From Hyphomicrobiales bacterium (lineage in GTDB: Bacteria > Pseudomonadota > Alphaproteobacteria > JAPOUT01), in assembly GCA_026708545.1 (NCBI GenBank), contig JAPOUT010000086.1, positions 1 through 41,977 on the forward strand: a DNA stretch of 41,977 nt, written 5' to 3'. This document shows, piece by piece, positions 16,501 to 26,126 of the stretch. Position numbers and translations under genes: made by a program. Every line of letters begins with the position of its first letter. Position 1 is the first letter of the stretch. The notes under the pieces are model-generated. The model saw only the letters and a program-made list of their open reading frames with translations, searched no databases and was not told where the DNA came from.

Positions 16501-18173
16501 TCTCGACTCCGGGCGTCGGGCTCATCTCGCCGCCGCCGCACCATGACATTTACTCCATCGAAGACTTGGCGCAATTGATTTTTGATTTGAAGAACGTCGC
16601 GCCCCATGCGGCTATCTCGGTGAAACTTGTCTCCGAGCTCGGTGTTGGCACGGTTGCAGCCGGCGTATGCAAAGCGCGCGCCGACCACGTGACCATCTCC
16701 GGTTTTGAAGGCGGTACCGGTGCGAGCCCTCTGACATCGATTAAGCATGCAGGCTCGCCGTGGGAGATTGGTCTTGCCGAAACCCATCAAACGCTTGTGC
16801 GCAATCGCTTGCGCGGACGCATTGCCGTGCAAGTCGACGGAGGGCTTCGAACCGGACGCGATGTCGTTGTCGGCGCGCTTCTCGGAGCCGATGAGTTCGG
16901 CTTCTCCACCGCGCCCTTGATATCCGCGGGGTGCATCATGATGCGCAAATGCCATCTCAACACCTGTCCTGTGGGCATTGCAACGCAGGATCCGCAACTG
17001 CGCAAGAAGTTCACTGGCAAGCCCGAACATGTCATTCGCTATTTCTTCTATGTCGCTGAAGAGATTCGAGCGCTGATGGCGTCCATGGGCGTCCGGCGCT
17101 TTGATGACATGGTCGGATGCTCCGAGTATCTTGATCAGGCACGCGCTATTGACCATTGGAAGGCCCGGGGTCTCGACTTCTCGCGTCTACTTGCCCGGGC
17201 CGAAGCCATCGACATTGACGGCCAGCCCACGCCTATCTTTCACAGCCAAACACAAAAACATCCCATCAACGACATTCTTGATCGCACTCTAATCAAAGAT
17301 TCGAGTGCGGCGTTGGAGAAAGGCGAGAACGTTATCATCGAAGCGATTGCGCGCAACACCGATCGTTCCATTGGCGCTATGCTCTCGGGAGAAATCGCCA
17401 AGCGTTACGGCCATGCGGGTTTGCCGGACGGTACCATCACCGTCAAGTTCAAGGGAACGGCGGGACAAAGTTTCGGAGCTTTCGCCGCCCGGGGACTTAC
17501 ACTCAAACTCGAAGGTGCCGCCAATGATTATGTCGGCAAGGGATTGTCCGGCGGCAAGGTGGTTGTTGCGCCGTCTCCTCAGGCGCGCCTTAACGATGCC
17601 GAAGCCATCGCCGTGGGCAACACTTCCCTTTACGGAGCCATTCAGGGCGAATGTTATATTCGAGGGGTTGCGGGCGAGCGTTTTGGCGTTCGCAACTCCG
17701 GAGCCATCGCCGTGATTGAGGGTGCCGGCGATCATTGCTGCGAGTACATGACCGGCGGAGTTGTGGTCGTGCTGGGGGCAACGGGGCGCAATTTTGCCGC
17801 GGGAATGTCCGGCGGCATTGCCTACGTCCTCGACGAGCAAGGCGACTTTGACAGCCGTTGCAACCTCGCGATGGTCGAGCTTGAGCCCATCACGGAAGAG
17901 GATGTTTCCTTGGAGGAAACCCAGCACCAGGGAGGCGATCTTGAAGGGCACGGGCTTGTGGACGTGTTTGCGGATTTGTCTCGGGGCGATGCCGAGCGGC
18001 TGCACTTTCTCGTGCGGCAGCATTTCGAGGCAACCTCCTCTCCCAAGGCGAAAGAGATTCTTGATGCATGGGAATCCTACCTGCCCCGTTTTCGCAAGAT
18101 TATGCCGGTGGAGTATCGCCGCGCGCTGCAAGAGCGCTCAAGAGGCGCGCAACATAACGTGATGGGAGCGTAA
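13515..18173 (+). CDS. gltB: Glutamate synthase (NADPH) large subunit
   Basis: GltB makes two glutamates from glutamine and 2-oxoglutarate together with GltD. The 1552 residues carry all expected parts. An N-terminal glutamine amidotransferase domain follows a 22-residue propeptide, and the catalytic nucleophile is Cys23 in '[14 protein letters not shown]'. After a central domain comes the FMN-binding synthase barrel (about 850-1220), with the 3Fe-4S cysteine cluster '[15 protein letters not shown]' near residue 1140. The C-terminal beta-helix with repeated G-x-x-G blocks ('GLSGGKVVV', 'GNTSLYGA', '[13 protein letters not shown]') closes the protein. An AGGAG lies about 10 bases before the ATG. 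The stop is 2 bases before gltD, so the subunits are coupled. The gene is divergent from the bufferin operon across a 287-base spacer. Confidence 0.97.
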   Translation: MLDRDNTQARPDLYDPAFEHDACGLGFIADIQNRKSHEIVEQGLEILSNLVHRGAVGADPKASDGVGILVQIPDAFLRREMDAQGVKLPAQGEYGVGVLFLPPDDVSCKTIENDLADIAKEEGLALLGWRDVPTDNRNLGESVRSNEPVHRQCFLSAPDGIDQDALERKLFVLRKRLRNLVAGRNDPQVNEFFYVVSMSSRTMVYKGMLMADKIAEYYPDIADKNFSSGIALVHQRFSTNTFPAWSLAHPYRMICHNGEINTLRGNVNWMAARGASMHSQAFGDDLKKIFPIIPEGRSDSACFDNALELMVRAGYSLPHAMMLLIPEAWRSNPLMDAERRAFYQYHAAVMEPWDGPAAVAFTDGRVIGATLDRNGLRPARYVVTEDGQVVLSSEAGVLPLDESRITHRWRLQPGKMLLIDLEAKRIIGDEEAKRALTSAHPWQERLGDVQIALEDVTAATIEENPRSNASLLDLQQAFGYTKEDLKFLLSPMAETGQEGVGSMGNDTPLSSLSNHSKLLYTYFKQNFAQVTNPPIDPIREELVMSLTSFLGARPNLLDPCGESQERRLMLKQPILSSSEMQKVRAIGRFSDSGLRVMTLDISYAIERGVEAMSDMLTRLCDRAEKSVLQGSNIIILSDRLTSASRIAMPALLATSAVHHHLIRKGLRTSVGIVVETGEAREVHHFCCLAGYGAEAVHPYLAFETVEALCAESPTGLLPEKAKKRLVKALNKGILKVMSKMGISTYQSYCGAQIFDAVGLSTEFIKDYFTGTHSAVEGLGLETISREAFIRHRQAFGNVQILRQDLDVGGEYAFRMRGEAHVWSPDAVRDLQHATRGGSDDDYQRFAERINQQSESLMTLRGLFRIKDAAEMGVNAVPLDEVEPASEIVKRFATGAMSFGSISREAHTTLAVAMNRIGGKSNTGEGGEEADRFRPLDNGDSMRSAIKQVASGRFGVTAEYLVNADMIQIKMAQGAKPGEGGQLPGHKVDATIARVRFSTPGVGLISPPPHHDIYSIEDLAQLIFDLKNVAPHAAISVKLVSELGVGTVAAGVCKARADHVTISGFEGGTGASPLTSIKHAGSPWEIGLAETHQTLVRNRLRGRIAVQVDGGLRTGRDVVVGALLGADEFGFSTAPLISAGCIMMRKCHLNTCPVGIATQDPQLRKKFTGKPEHVIRYFFYVAEEIRALMASMGVRRFDDMVGCSEYLDQARAIDHWKARGLDFSRLLARAEAIDIDGQPTPIFHSQTQKHPINDILDRTLIKDSSAALEKGENVIIEAIARNTDRSIGAMLSGEIAKRYGHAGLPDGTITVKFKGTAGQSFGAFAARGLTLKLEGAANDYVGKGLSGGKVVVAPSPQARLNDAEAIAVGNTSLYGAIQGECYIRGVAGERFGVRNSGAIAVIEGAGDHCCEYMTGGVVVVLGATGRNFAAGMSGGIAYVLDEQGDFDSRCNLAMVELEPITEEDVSLEETQHQGGDLEGHGLVDVFADLSRGDAERLHFLVRQHFEATSSPKAKEILDAWESYLPRFRKIMPVEYRRALQERSRGAQHNVMGA

Positions 18174-18175
18174 AC

Positions 18176-19585
18176 ATGGGCAAGATTACAGGCTTTATGG
18201 AAATCGACAGGCAGGAGCGCAAATATCTGCCCGCTTCCGACCGCATTCGGAATTTTCTCGAATTCACCATTCCGCTGGGCGAGGAGGCGTTGCGGATGCA
18301 GGCGGCTCGTTGCATGGATTGCGGCATACCTTATTGCCATAGCGGCTGTCCGGTGAACAACCAGATTCCCGACTGGAACGATTTGGTCTACAAGGAGGAT
18401 TGGCGTGCGGCGGCGAGGGACCTGCATTCGACCAATAACTTCCCCGAATTCACCGGACGCATTTGTCCGGCCCCGTGCGAAGCGGCTTGTACGCTCAACA
18501 TTGAAGACCAGCCCGTGACCATAAAAACCATCGAGTGTGCGATCGCGGACAGGGCTTGGAAGGAAGGTTGGATTGTTCCCGAACCCGCCGAGACGAGCAG
18601 TGGAAAGAGCGTTGCAATTGTTGGCTCCGGTCCCGCGGGACTGGCCTGTGCGCAACAATTGGCGCGCGTGGGACACAAGGTTCATGTGTTTGAGAAAAAC
18701 GCCGCGCCGGGAGGGTTGCTCCGTTACGGCATTCCGGATTTCAAAATGGAGAAGAGTCACATTGACCGCCGCATTGAGCAGATGCGCGCCGAGGGCGTCG
18801 AATTTCACTGCAACGCGCATGTTGGCAAGAGCGTTGATGTCGAAGAATTGAGGCGCAAGCACGATGCGTTGGTGTTGGCGGGAGGCTGCGAGCATCCGCG
18901 TGATTTGGATGTTTCCGGACGGGATGCCAAAGGCGTTTATTTTGCGATGGAGTTTTTAACACAGCAGAATCACCGTCTTGCCGGCGAGGCGGCGGCGGGC
19001 AAGGAGATTTCGGCGGCGGGCAAGGATGTTGTCGTAATTGGAGGGGGGGATACAGGTTCGGATTGCATCGGCACTTCGTTCCGCCAAGGTGCGTTGTCGG
19101 TTCACCAGTTGGAGATATTGCCGATACCTCCCGAGCGTGAGAACAAGATGCTGACGTGGCCGGATTGGCCGATGAAGCTGCGCACGTCATCAAGCCAGGC
19201 GGAGGGGGCCGAGCGCAGTTTTGCGGTTGCGACTCGCGCGTTTGATGTTGCCGACGGAAAAGTGAGAGGATTGAAATGTATCCGGCTGGATGAGAACTTG
19301 AAGGAGATTGCGAAATCGGATTTTTGGATACGGGGAGATTTGGTTTTACTGGCAATGGGGTTTGTGCATCCTGTATTCGCGGGGATGCTGGAGGGTTTGG
19401 GCGTTAAGTTGGACGGTCGCGGTAATGTTGCAGCGGATGGTTATGCGACTTCGTTGGACGGAGTGTTTGCGGCGGGAGATATGCGACGGGGCCAATCACT
19501 GGTCGTTTGGGCGATTCACGAAGGTCGTGGCGTTGCACATGCCGTGGACGTTTGGCTGCGCGGGGAAAGCGACCTGCCGAAATAG
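18176..19585 (+). CDS. gltD: Glutamate synthase (NADPH) small subunit
   Basis: GltD is the FAD and NADPH binding electron-input subunit of glutamate synthase. At 469 residues its length is normal. The N-terminal region holds the cysteines for two 4Fe-4S clusters: '[19 protein letters not shown]' near residue 43 and '[13 protein letters not shown]' near residue 98. The FAD-binding '[14 protein letters not shown]' follows near residue 144, and the NADPH-binding '[13 protein letters not shown]' near residue 284. '[19 protein letters not shown]' at the C-terminus is the usual second FAD contact. Start and reading frame are unambiguous, given the 2-base gap after gltB. It converges with the FtsX-type permease gene 25 bases downstream. 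Confidence 0.97.
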   Translation: MGKITGFMEIDRQERKYLPASDRIRNFLEFTIPLGEEALRMQAARCMDCGIPYCHSGCPVNNQIPDWNDLVYKEDWRAAARDLHSTNNFPEFTGRICPAPCEAACTLNIEDQPVTIKTIECAIADRAWKEGWIVPEPAETSSGKSVAIVGSGPAGLACAQQLARVGHKVHVFEKNAAPGGLLRYGIPDFKMEKSHIDRRIEQMRAEGVEFHCNAHVGKSVDVEELRRKHDALVLAGGCEHPRDLDVSGRDAKGVYFAMEFLTQQNHRLAGEAAAGKEISAAGKDVVVIGGGDTGSDCIGTSFRQGALSVHQLEILPIPPERENKMLTWPDWPMKLRTSSSQAEGAERSFAVATRAFDVADGKVRGLKCIRLDENLKEIAKSDFWIRGDLVLLAMGFVHPVFAGMLEGLGVKLDGRGNVAADGYATSLDGVFAAGDMRRGQSLVVWAIHEGRGVAHAVDVWLRGESDLPK

Positions 19586-19610
19586 TTTGCGGAAGGGCGT
19601 CAGGGAGTTT

Positions 19611-22160
19611 TCATTCCTCCCGCAGCACCGTGCCCGCGCGTTTCCCCAGCAGTCTCCACGCCCCGACCAGGGCCAAAAACATCGCCACGGTCACCGCTGC
19701 CGGAACAACCCAGAACACCCCTCCCGTAAATATCCAATCCAAACCGACCACCTGTTTCGTAATCACCCAGCTCGCAATACTCCCGCACACTCCTCCGAAC
19801 ACTCCCGCGCCAATCGCTAAGACCAAATACTCCAACGCATACATCCACACGACTTTTCCACGTGTTGCTCCCAGTACTTTCCATAATACCGATTCCCTTC
19901 GACGTCTTCGATGATCCGCTGCCATCACTCCGCCCAATACCAGCATCCCTGCAAAAACCGCTAACACACTGCTCGAACGTATAGCCAGCCCGATATTATC
20001 CGCCAACCGATTGACTTGTTCGGCAACCTCGCGAACCCAAACCGCCGTCACTCCCGGATATTCCCGCCCCACCAAACGTTGCAAATCCGCTTCGGCTTGA
20101 ACATCCTTTTCCATCGACACCGTGAACAAAAAGGAATGCGGAGCTCCTCGCAAAGCATTCGGCGTGAATATCAAAGCGAAATGAATCCCGATGTCGCGCC
20201 ACTCGAAATTTCTTGTATTTGCGATGGTCGCGGTTACCTCGCGCCCCAGCACATTGACTGTCATAGTATCGCCGATACCGACGCCAAGTCCTTGCGCGAT
20301 GTCATCGGCAAGCGACAGCAGAGGTGCGCCGTCATAATCGCGCGGCCACCATTCTCCCGAGGCCACGGTCGAATCCCCGGGAAGATCCCGCTCGTAAGAA
20401 AGCCCCCTGTCCCCCCGCAGCACCCATTCGGTGTCGGGCGTGGGGTCTACCTCCGATGCTGGAACACCGTTCACACGCACGATGGCTCCGCGCAATATCG
20501 GCGCACTTGAGACTTCGAGCACGCCGTTGGCTTGTGTGAGATTCTCGGCGAAATTGTCCGCTTCGTCTGATCGAACGTTGAGAAAGAAAAACGCTACGGC
20601 TTCATCAATGAGATGTCTTTGTATGCGCGAAGACAGGGCTGCGTCGGTCATGGCGACGGTGATGAGCAGTGTAAGCCCCATGCCGAGCGCGAGGATGATG
20701 TTTGGCGCGAAGGACCCGGGACGTGCGATGTTTCGCAAGGCGATGCGCCATGATTCGCTTCCCCAAGAACTCGAGCGTTGCGCCAGCCACATCACGCTTT
20801 TCGAGAGCATCAAGAATACGAGCATTGATCCTATGATGACTGCAAGAAACCAATTTGCGAACTCTTCATCATCGGTGACGGCGAACAGCAACAATGCGAG
20901 TGCGACAAACACGAGCGCGGTTAACACGATGTATCGTGTCCGCGGACGTTTACGTACGGGCGCAACCTCTTTGCGGAAGAGTGCAACGGCGCGGATTTCC
21001 CTTGCGGTCGCGAGCGGATAGATGGCAAAGCCGATGGCGACGAGGAATCCGTAAGCGGCGGCGATGGCAAGAGGTTCGATCTGGATTTGAAAATCGAGAG
21101 GGATGTCGAGGACCGCGGCGAGAGGCGTTTGCAGCGGCAACGGCGCAAGCGCACCGAGCGTGATGCCGATGACGACGCCCAGCGTTGCAAGTGCGAGTAT
21201 CTGCAGCATGTAGGTTTGGAACAGTAGCGTGCCGGACGCGCCGAGACATTTGAGCGTTGCCAGTGTTGCTCTTTTTGCATCAAGGTATCCGCGCACCGCG
21301 TTTGCAACTCCGATGCCTCCGACGATGAGCGCCATGAGGCCAACGAGCACGAGGAATTGCGTGAGGATGCGCACGAAGCGTTTGAGTTCGGGGGCACTGT
21401 TTGAACAGTCTTGGATTCGCCAACCGCTTTGCGGAAGGTCGTTGCGGATGTTTTCGATGAGGGTTTGCACTCGTGTTGGATCACAAAAGCTTTCAGGGAG
21501 CCTGATTTTGTAGTGATGCGCAAAGACGCTTCCGGGTTGCATGAGCCGCGTTTGTTCCATTGCGTCCGTGGAGAGGAATACGCGCGGACCGAGAGCGAAG
21601 CCGTCGGAGAGCTTGTCAGGCTCAAAGAGCACGGTTGCGCGGATTTCGGCTTTCATTTCGCCGATGAAAATAACATCGCCTATTTGTGCGCCGAGTTGTT
21701 CGAGCAGTATGGGTTCAACAATGGCGCCGTGGAGCTTGCTGGCCGAATCCTGTTCGAGAGCTTTTTGTAGCGCGATCGGAGGTTGGAGTATGAGGCTTCC
21801 GTAGAGTGGGTATTTGTCGTCGACAGCTTTGAGCCGAGAGAGGAATTTGTCGGTTTGGTTTCCCGTCATGGCCTGCATGGAGATGGATGCCGATGTTTGC
21901 GCGTTTGTGTTTGCCGCGAGTTGCTCCAGATATGCGGATTCGGTCGAATTGGTCGGGCGATGCCTCAGGCGGAGGGTGATGTCCGCGCCGAGGATGTTCC
22001 TGCCCTGTGCCGTCAGGGCGTTTTGGATGTTTTGTGCAGTTGATGTTATTGCGGCGATGGTTGCGGTTCCGAGAACGATGGCAATGAGGAAGATTTTGAA
22101 TCCTCTTATTCCGGTTCGAAGTTCCCGTTTTGCGATGCGGATGGGCAGGGGGATGGTCAT
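19611..22160 (-). CDS. FtsX/MacB-type ABC transporter permease
   Basis: This 849-residue inner-membrane protein is of the YbbP/LolC-like class with two FtsX modules. An N-terminal helix (about 20-42) is followed by a periplasmic MacB_PCD-like domain. The first FtsX block is near 265-380 ('LVGLMALIVGGIGVANAVRGYL...ATLKCLGASG'), then come a central helix pair, a second periplasmic domain and a second FtsX block near 730-840 ('LAVFAGMLVLGGVMAA...VLWKVLGATRG'). Such permeases with a YbbA/LolD-type ATPase extract lipids or lipoproteins or act as mechanotransducers. No ATPase gene is adjacent, so the partner must be encoded elsewhere. In E. coli the homologue YbbP stands next to ybbA and tesA. Confidence 0.86.
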   Translation of the reverse strand: MTIPLPIRIAKRELRTGIRGFKIFLIAIVLGTATIAAITSTAQNIQNALTAQGRNILGADITLRLRHRPTNSTESAYLEQLAANTNAQTSASISMQAMTGNQTDKFLSRLKAVDDKYPLYGSLILQPPIALQKALEQDSASKLHGAIVEPILLEQLGAQIGDVIFIGEMKAEIRATVLFEPDKLSDGFALGPRVFLSTDAMEQTRLMQPGSVFAHHYKIRLPESFCDPTRVQTLIENIRNDLPQSGWRIQDCSNSAPELKRFVRILTQFLVLVGLMALIVGGIGVANAVRGYLDAKRATLATLKCLGASGTLLFQTYMLQILALATLGVVIGITLGALAPLPLQTPLAAVLDIPLDFQIQIEPLAIAAAYGFLVAIGFAIYPLATAREIRAVALFRKEVAPVRKRPRTRYIVLTALVFVALALLLFAVTDDEEFANWFLAVIIGSMLVFLMLSKSVMWLAQRSSSWGSESWRIALRNIARPGSFAPNIILALGMGLTLLITVAMTDAALSSRIQRHLIDEAVAFFFLNVRSDEADNFAENLTQANGVLEVSSAPILRGAIVRVNGVPASEVDPTPDTEWVLRGDRGLSYERDLPGDSTVASGEWWPRDYDGAPLLSLADDIAQGLGVGIGDTMTVNVLGREVTATIANTRNFEWRDIGIHFALIFTPNALRGAPHSFLFTVSMEKDVQAEADLQRLVGREYPGVTAVWVREVAEQVNRLADNIGLAIRSSSVLAVFAGMLVLGGVMAADHRRRRRESVLWKVLGATRGKVVWMYALEYLVLAIGAGVFGGVCGSIASWVITKQVVGLDWIFTGGVFWVVPAAVTVAMFLALVGAWRLLGKRAGTVLREE

Positions 22161-22228
22161 GCCGGAGTTATATCACAAACCGTCGGCATTCCGCTGATTT
22201 TGGAGTCCGGCCCGTGCTATAAACACCC

Positions 22229-23494
22229 ATGGCCCCGACCTACCCGCCTTCCTATTACGCCGATACAGCGGGGATTCTCGCTCCCCAAGCCTCTCTGAAG
22301 GGAGAAATCCGCGCAGATGTGGCTATTGTCGGGGCGGGATATACGGGGCTCTCCGCCGCGCTCCATCTCCTTAAGAGCGGTTATAGCGTTGTCATTCTCG
22401 AGGCACATCGCATTGCCTGGGGGGCTTCCGGGCGCAATGGCGGACAGCTGGGAAGCACGCAGCGAAAGGGTCAAGAGGACCTTGAGGCCCTTCTCGGCAA
22501 GAGTCACGCGCGTCAAATGTGGGGTCTGGCCCGCGAGGCGAATCGCCTGGTTCGAGAACTCATTGACTTGCACAATATCGAGTGCGACTTGCGAAACGGC
22601 GCCGCGCATCTGGCGTGGAAGGAAAGCCATGCAAAAAGCATGCGCAACGAAGTCGATTTTATGGAACGGAACTATCCCGATGCCGGGTTGCGCTATCTCG
22701 AACTCGAAGAGGTTCGCGAACTGATTGCAAGCGAGCGTTACCATGGAGGCGTATTCGATCCGTTTGGTGCACATTTGCATCCTCTTGCTTATGCTCTCGG
22801 GCTGGCTCGCGCGGTTTTGAACAACGGTGGCCGCATTTATGAAGGCACAAGAGTTTTGTCACGCGAGGGAACGAAGATTCGAACACAAGACGGGGAAGTA
22901 AAGGCCTCTACCGTACTGCTCGCGTGCAACGGATATCTCGACAAGCTCGAGTCGCGAATCGCCGCGAAAATCATGCCTCTCCACAATTTCATTGCCGCGA
23001 CCGAGCCTCTTGGCGAACTCGCGCGGCAATTGATTCGAAAAGATTATGCCATCTCGGATTCGAAATTCGTTATTGATTACTACCGCCGCACTCAGGATGA
23101 CCGCCTGTTGTTCGGCGGCGGAGAAACTTACTCGCCGAACTTCCCGGAGGACATTGCCGGTTTTGTTCGAAAGCCGATGTTGAGAGTTTTTCCGCAGCTT
23201 GCAGGCGCTCGAATTGATTACGCCTGGGGCGGGACGCTTGCCATCACAAGGCCGCGCATCCCCCATTTCGGGCGCGTTGATAAAGATGTTTTCTTTGCAC
23301 AGGGGTATTCCGGCTCGGGGATTCACATGGCAACCCTCGCCGGAAAACTTCTCGCCGAGGCCGTCGCCGGACAATTCGAGCGTTTTGACGTGCTTGCCTC
23401 GATTCGCATCCCCGACTTTCCCGGTGGAACGCTCCTTCGCCATCCCGCGCTTGTGCTCGGGATGCTTTACTATTCACTACGCGATAAGATATAA
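22229..23494 (+). CDS. FAD-dependent amine oxidoreductase, PuuB-like (DAO family)
   Basis: A 421-residue flavoenzyme with the N-terminal dinucleotide motif 'VAIVGAGYTGLSAALHL' (residues about 32-48) and the PuuB/OrdL-type 'WGASGRNGGQLGSTQRKG' block after it. 'YSGSGIHMATLAGKLLAEA' near residue 350 is the C-terminal FAD contact. The closest named relatives are gamma-glutamylputrescine oxidases, which oxidise gamma-glutamylputrescine to the aldehyde. No other puu genes (puuA, puuC, puuD) are nearby, so the substrate could be another amine or amino acid. The start codon is 68 bases from the divergent FtsX gene, so the two probably share a promoter region. It is followed by a small secreted protein gene. 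Confidence 0.85.
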   Translation: MAPTYPPSYYADTAGILAPQASLKGEIRADVAIVGAGYTGLSAALHLLKSGYSVVILEAHRIAWGASGRNGGQLGSTQRKGQEDLEALLGKSHARQMWGLAREANRLVRELIDLHNIECDLRNGAAHLAWKESHAKSMRNEVDFMERNYPDAGLRYLELEEVRELIASERYHGGVFDPFGAHLHPLAYALGLARAVLNNGGRIYEGTRVLSREGTKIRTQDGEVKASTVLLACNGYLDKLESRIAAKIMPLHNFIAATEPLGELARQLIRKDYAISDSKFVIDYYRRTQDDRLLFGGGETYSPNFPEDIAGFVRKPMLRVFPQLAGARIDYAWGGTLAITRPRIPHFGRVDKDVFFAQGYSGSGIHMATLAGKLLAEAVAGQFERFDVLASIRIPDFPGGTLLRHPALVLGMLYYSLRDKI

Positions 23495-23532
23495 TTGGAT
23501 TTCTGATGTTTTTTATCAAGGAGGCTGTTGTC

Positions 23533-23859
23533 ATGAAGTCTTTCTACTCTGTCCTGTCCGGTATAGTGATTCGCAAAAGCGCCGTGCTCGTGTCGGCGGC
23601 GGCGTTGTCCCTGGTAGTGCTGGTGCCGTCGTCTGTGTCGGCGCAGACCTCCGAGGCGCCTGTGTTGCAATACCGTCTTCCCCATGATCCTCACGATCAG
23701 CCGTTGCTGCGCCGCTCTCTCATCATTGAAGACAAGGAGCTGCGCAGCATCGAACTGAAAGTCGACGATTACGAACAACAAAAGATTCGAAAAAAACGAC
23801 GCAGAGGAATCTTTTTCGAAGATATCGAAAGTTTGGACGAAAGTCCCTTCTTCAAATAA
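23533..23859 (+). CDS. Small secreted or periplasmic protein of unknown function
   Basis: A 108-residue product. The start is taken at 23533 because AAGGAGG (23518-23524) stands at an ideal distance; an in-frame upstream ATG at 23506 has no such site. Residues 1 to about 38 form a signal peptide with a long hydrophobic core and probable cleavage at 'SVSA' before 'QTSE'. The mature part is about 70 residues and charged. It includes 'HDQPLLRRSLIIEDKELRSIEL' type stretches (read in two halves), a basic patch 'KIRKKRRRG' and an acidic C-terminus ending 'SPFFK'. I recognise no family. It lies 38 bases after the PuuB-like gene and converges with the cold-shock gene. Confidence 0.7.
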   Translation: MKSFYSVLSGIVIRKSAVLVSAAALSLVVLVPSSVSAQTSEAPVLQYRLPHDPHDQPLLRRSLIIEDKELRSIELKVDDYEQQKIRKKRRRGIFFEDIESLDESPFFK

Positions 23860-23865
23860 TCTTCG

Positions 23866-24573
23866 TTAGAATTCCTCTTCCACGGAGCCGTCGTCTCTCT
23901 CGACGAGTTTAATCTCGCTTGCCGAGAGTCCTTTTGGTCCGCGCCAAAAACGCACCAAGACTTCGTCACCACTCTCGAGGCCTTGTATGTTGTGTCGCTG
24001 CAGCGTTTCCGTGTGAACGAAAATATCGAGCATGTCTTCACCCATGCTCACAAAGCCGTAGCCACGCTGCGGGTCAAACCACTTTACAACCGCACGTTCA
24101 AACGCGTTGCCTTGTTGCAACTGCTCTGGAGAGGCAAACGGGAAGTCGCCGTTCTCGTCGATACTCAAAAGATGCGTGACCTGCACCCCTTTGGGACGTC
24201 TCGCCACACGGCAGGTGATGCGTGCACCTCGAGCAATGTTCTCGCGTCCGACCTGCTTCAAGCATAGTGCATGCAAGAGTGCGTCTTCATCCGAGTCCTC
24301 GAGAGTGACAAAACCGTAGCCGCGAGTCGGGTTGAACCATTTCAATGTTCCCTTCGCGACATATTTGCCATCATCTAACCGTTCGGCATCGGTGCCGTTA
24401 CTGTTCAACGAACCGTTACGCGCATCTCCCTCGTTATCCTCCCGTTCACCACCGGCATCCCTCAGCATCAGCGAAAGATTCGCACGATGCTCGGAAGCCG
24501 TTTCATCAACATCTATACTGTCGCTCTTAATATCATTTTCGAGCGCAAGCGCAGACTCTCTGGATATAACCAT
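23866..24573 (-). CDS. Double cold-shock-domain protein
   Basis: A 235-residue protein with two CspA-like beta-barrels that bind single-stranded RNA/DNA. CSD1 (about 74-138) has 'KGTLKWFNPTRGYGFV', an intact RNP1, but its RNP2 is altered to 'DALLHAL'. CSD2 (about 160-226) has 'AVVKWFDPQRGYGFVSM' and a normal RNP2 'DIFVHTE'. A 70-residue acidic, low-complexity N-terminal tail precedes them, and a short acidic linker joins them. Two-CSD proteins of about 200 residues are common in alphaproteobacteria; the long N-terminal extension is less usual. A GGGGAG Shine-Dalgarno precedes the ATG at 24573. An RNA chaperone or post-transcriptional regulator role is inferred. Confidence 0.88.
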   Translation of the reverse strand: MVISRESALALENDIKSDSIDVDETASEHRANLSLMLRDAGGEREDNEGDARNGSLNSNGTDAERLDDGKYVAKGTLKWFNPTRGYGFVTLEDSDEDALLHALCLKQVGRENIARGARITCRVARRPKGVQVTHLLSIDENGDFPFASPEQLQQGNAFERAVVKWFDPQRGYGFVSMGEDMLDIFVHTETLQRHNIQGLESGDEVLVRFWRGPKGLSASEIKLVERDDGSVEEEF

Positions 24574-24884
24574 AGATTTTCTCCCCGATAGTCAGGACAA
24601 ATTGAAAGAATCCACGCACTCGAACGCGCAACTTGTACAACTGACAACAACATTCCTCCGCCTGCCGCATAACGAACAAACAAAGAAAAAACTCACCAAC
24701 GATATTTTCCCGTTCACGCCTATAATTCCTCCTCCTGTGAAAGTTCAATCCAACTGAGATCGACAACCTCAACGGGAGACTCCTCTTCATAAAACAATCA
24801 TAGGCATCAAGCAAGAGGTTTTTTCAATCTAAGCGGGAACGCAGGACAATTTTTACCCGATTGCTTCTTAAAATCCAATTCATT
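24574..24884. other. Divergent regulatory region between the cold-shock gene and the Mrp-like operon
   Basis: No gene is supported here. A TATAAT at 24721-24726 on the plus strand is a possible -10 for the antiporter operon, but a -35 of good quality is missing at the usual distance. On the minus strand the cold-shock gene would have a long leader, as many csp genes do; no structured cold-box could be confirmed by eye. Confidence 0.35.
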
Positions 24885-25433
24885 ATGCTCAATCCCATGA
24901 AATTCCCCGCTATCCGAGCAGCATCCCGTATCATCGCCCTCGCAGCCGCGCTGTTTGGGCTGTGGCTGGTGCTCTCCGGCAAGGCTGATAATACCCTTCT
25001 TCTGGCCCTGGGAGCCGCTTCCTCGGCGGGAATCGCCGCTCTCGCCTGGCGAATGGAGGTGCTTGATCGCGAATCCCTGCCGCTCCATTTACTGCGCCCG
25101 ACCGGCATTTGGCGCTATTGGGGATGGCTCGTCCTTGAGACCTGTAGAGCCAACATCGCCGTTGCGCGAATCATCCTCTCGCGCGATTGTAAAACGAGGC
25201 AGCGGCTTTTTTGGATACCCTCGGGACAGGCCTCCGACCTCGCACGTGCGATTTATGCAAATTCCATCACCCTCACGCCCGGAACCGTCAGCGTCGATAT
25301 GGACGATGACAAGATTCTCATCCACGCCCTCAGTTTTGAGATGTGCGATTCCCTCGAGGAAATGGCGCAAAAAATCCGCAAATTCGACGCTCCTCCATCA
25401 GAAGTAAAGCGAGAACCAGAGACATTATGCTGA
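24885..25433 (+). CDS. mrpE: Mrp-type Na+/H+ antiporter subunit E
   Basis: About 182 residues. Two N-terminal membrane segments and the family blocks 'WRYWGWLVLETCRANIAVARIIL' (as two parts) and 'NSITLTPGTVSVDMDDDKILIHAL' identify MrpE/MnhE. MrpE is a small subunit at the periphery of Mrp complexes and corresponds to MbhA of archaeal membrane-bound hydrogenases. The start is uncertain: TTG 24861, ATG 24885 and ATG 24897 are in frame and none has a clear Shine-Dalgarno. It is the first gene of the cluster, and its end overlaps mrpF by 7 bases. Confidence 0.88.
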   Translation: MLNPMKFPAIRAASRIIALAAALFGLWLVLSGKADNTLLLALGAASSAGIAALAWRMEVLDRESLPLHLLRPTGIWRYWGWLVLETCRANIAVARIILSRDCKTRQRLFWIPSGQASDLARAIYANSITLTPGTVSVDMDDDKILIHALSFEMCDSLEEMAQKIRKFDAPPSEVKREPETLC

Positions 25434-25714
25434 CGATCGCATCCCTCTTGCTGCTGCTTGCCGCCGTCCCGACGCTCGTGCGATTGCTGCGCGGTCCGAC
25501 GCTTTACGACAGAACCCTTGCAACGAACGTTTTCGGCACCATGACAACGCTTCTCATCGCCCTTGCGGCCTTCATCTTCGAGCGTGCGGACCTCCTCGAC
25601 ATTGCGCTTCTTTATGCGTTGGTGAATTTCGTCGGCACCATCGCCATTTTGAAATTCTTTCGCTATCGAACGCTTGGAAAAACGCCGCCTCTGCCGCCGG
25701 GAGAAGAATCATGA
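25427..25714 (+). CDS. mrpF: Mrp-type antiporter subunit F
   Basis: A 95-residue hydrophobic protein with three membrane segments and the family motif 'RLLRGPTLYDRTLATN', in which the conserved 'GPTxxDR' is typical of MrpF/MnhF (MbhB in archaea). The ATG at 25427 lies inside the last codons of mrpE and gives the normal N-terminus; the longer open frame before it is shadow. Its stop overlaps the start of mrpG, so E, F and G are translationally coupled. It is a structural part of the membrane antiporter. Confidence 0.92.
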   Translation: MLTIASLLLLLAAVPTLVRLLRGPTLYDRTLATNVFGTMTTLLIALAAFIFERADLLDIALLYALVNFVGTIAILKFFRYRTLGKTPPLPPGEES

Positions 25715-26100
25715 GCGTGCCGGGTGCCATTGGCGGCGTGTTCTTGTTGCTTGGTTGCGGCTTTCTGCTCGTTGGTTCCCTTGGGCTGTTGCGCCTGCAC
25801 GGCTTCTTTGCGCGGCTCCATGCCGCAAGCATCGTTGATACCCTCGGTGCGGGCCTCTTTCTCGTCGGTTTGATGTGTTACGGCGGATTCTCGCTTGCAA
25901 CCGTAAAACTCGCTCTCATCCTTATTTTTCTTCTGTTTACAACCCCGACTGCAGCTCACGCCCTTGCCGGAGCAGCCCATGTCATGGGTATCCGCCCGCA
26001 CGGTGTAACGGAGGAATCCGGTAACGAAAAATTGAACGATTCACAAGGTGTCGAATCGAAGCATGGCTCTTCGAATCACCCGCAAAAACCGGAGGCATAA
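25711..26100 (+). CDS. mrpG: Mrp-type antiporter subunit G
   Basis: A 129-residue protein with three helices. 'GSLGLLRLHGFFARLHAASIVDTLGAG' (read in two halves) is the defining block of MrpG/MnhG. 'TTPTAAHALAGAAHVMG' closes the conserved part. The last about 30 residues are hydrophilic and variable. It overlaps mrpF by 4 bases (ATGA). In the archaeal complexes the equivalent is MbhC. Together with E and F it forms the ion-translocating small-subunit group of Mrp complexes. Confidence 0.92.
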   Translation: MSVPGAIGGVFLLLGCGFLLVGSLGLLRLHGFFARLHAASIVDTLGAGLFLVGLMCYGGFSLATVKLALILIFLLFTTPTAAHALAGAAHVMGIRPHGVTEESGNEKLNDSQGVESKHGSSNHPQKPEA

Positions 26101-26126
26101 AAAAAATTAACCCGCTCGTTGACATC

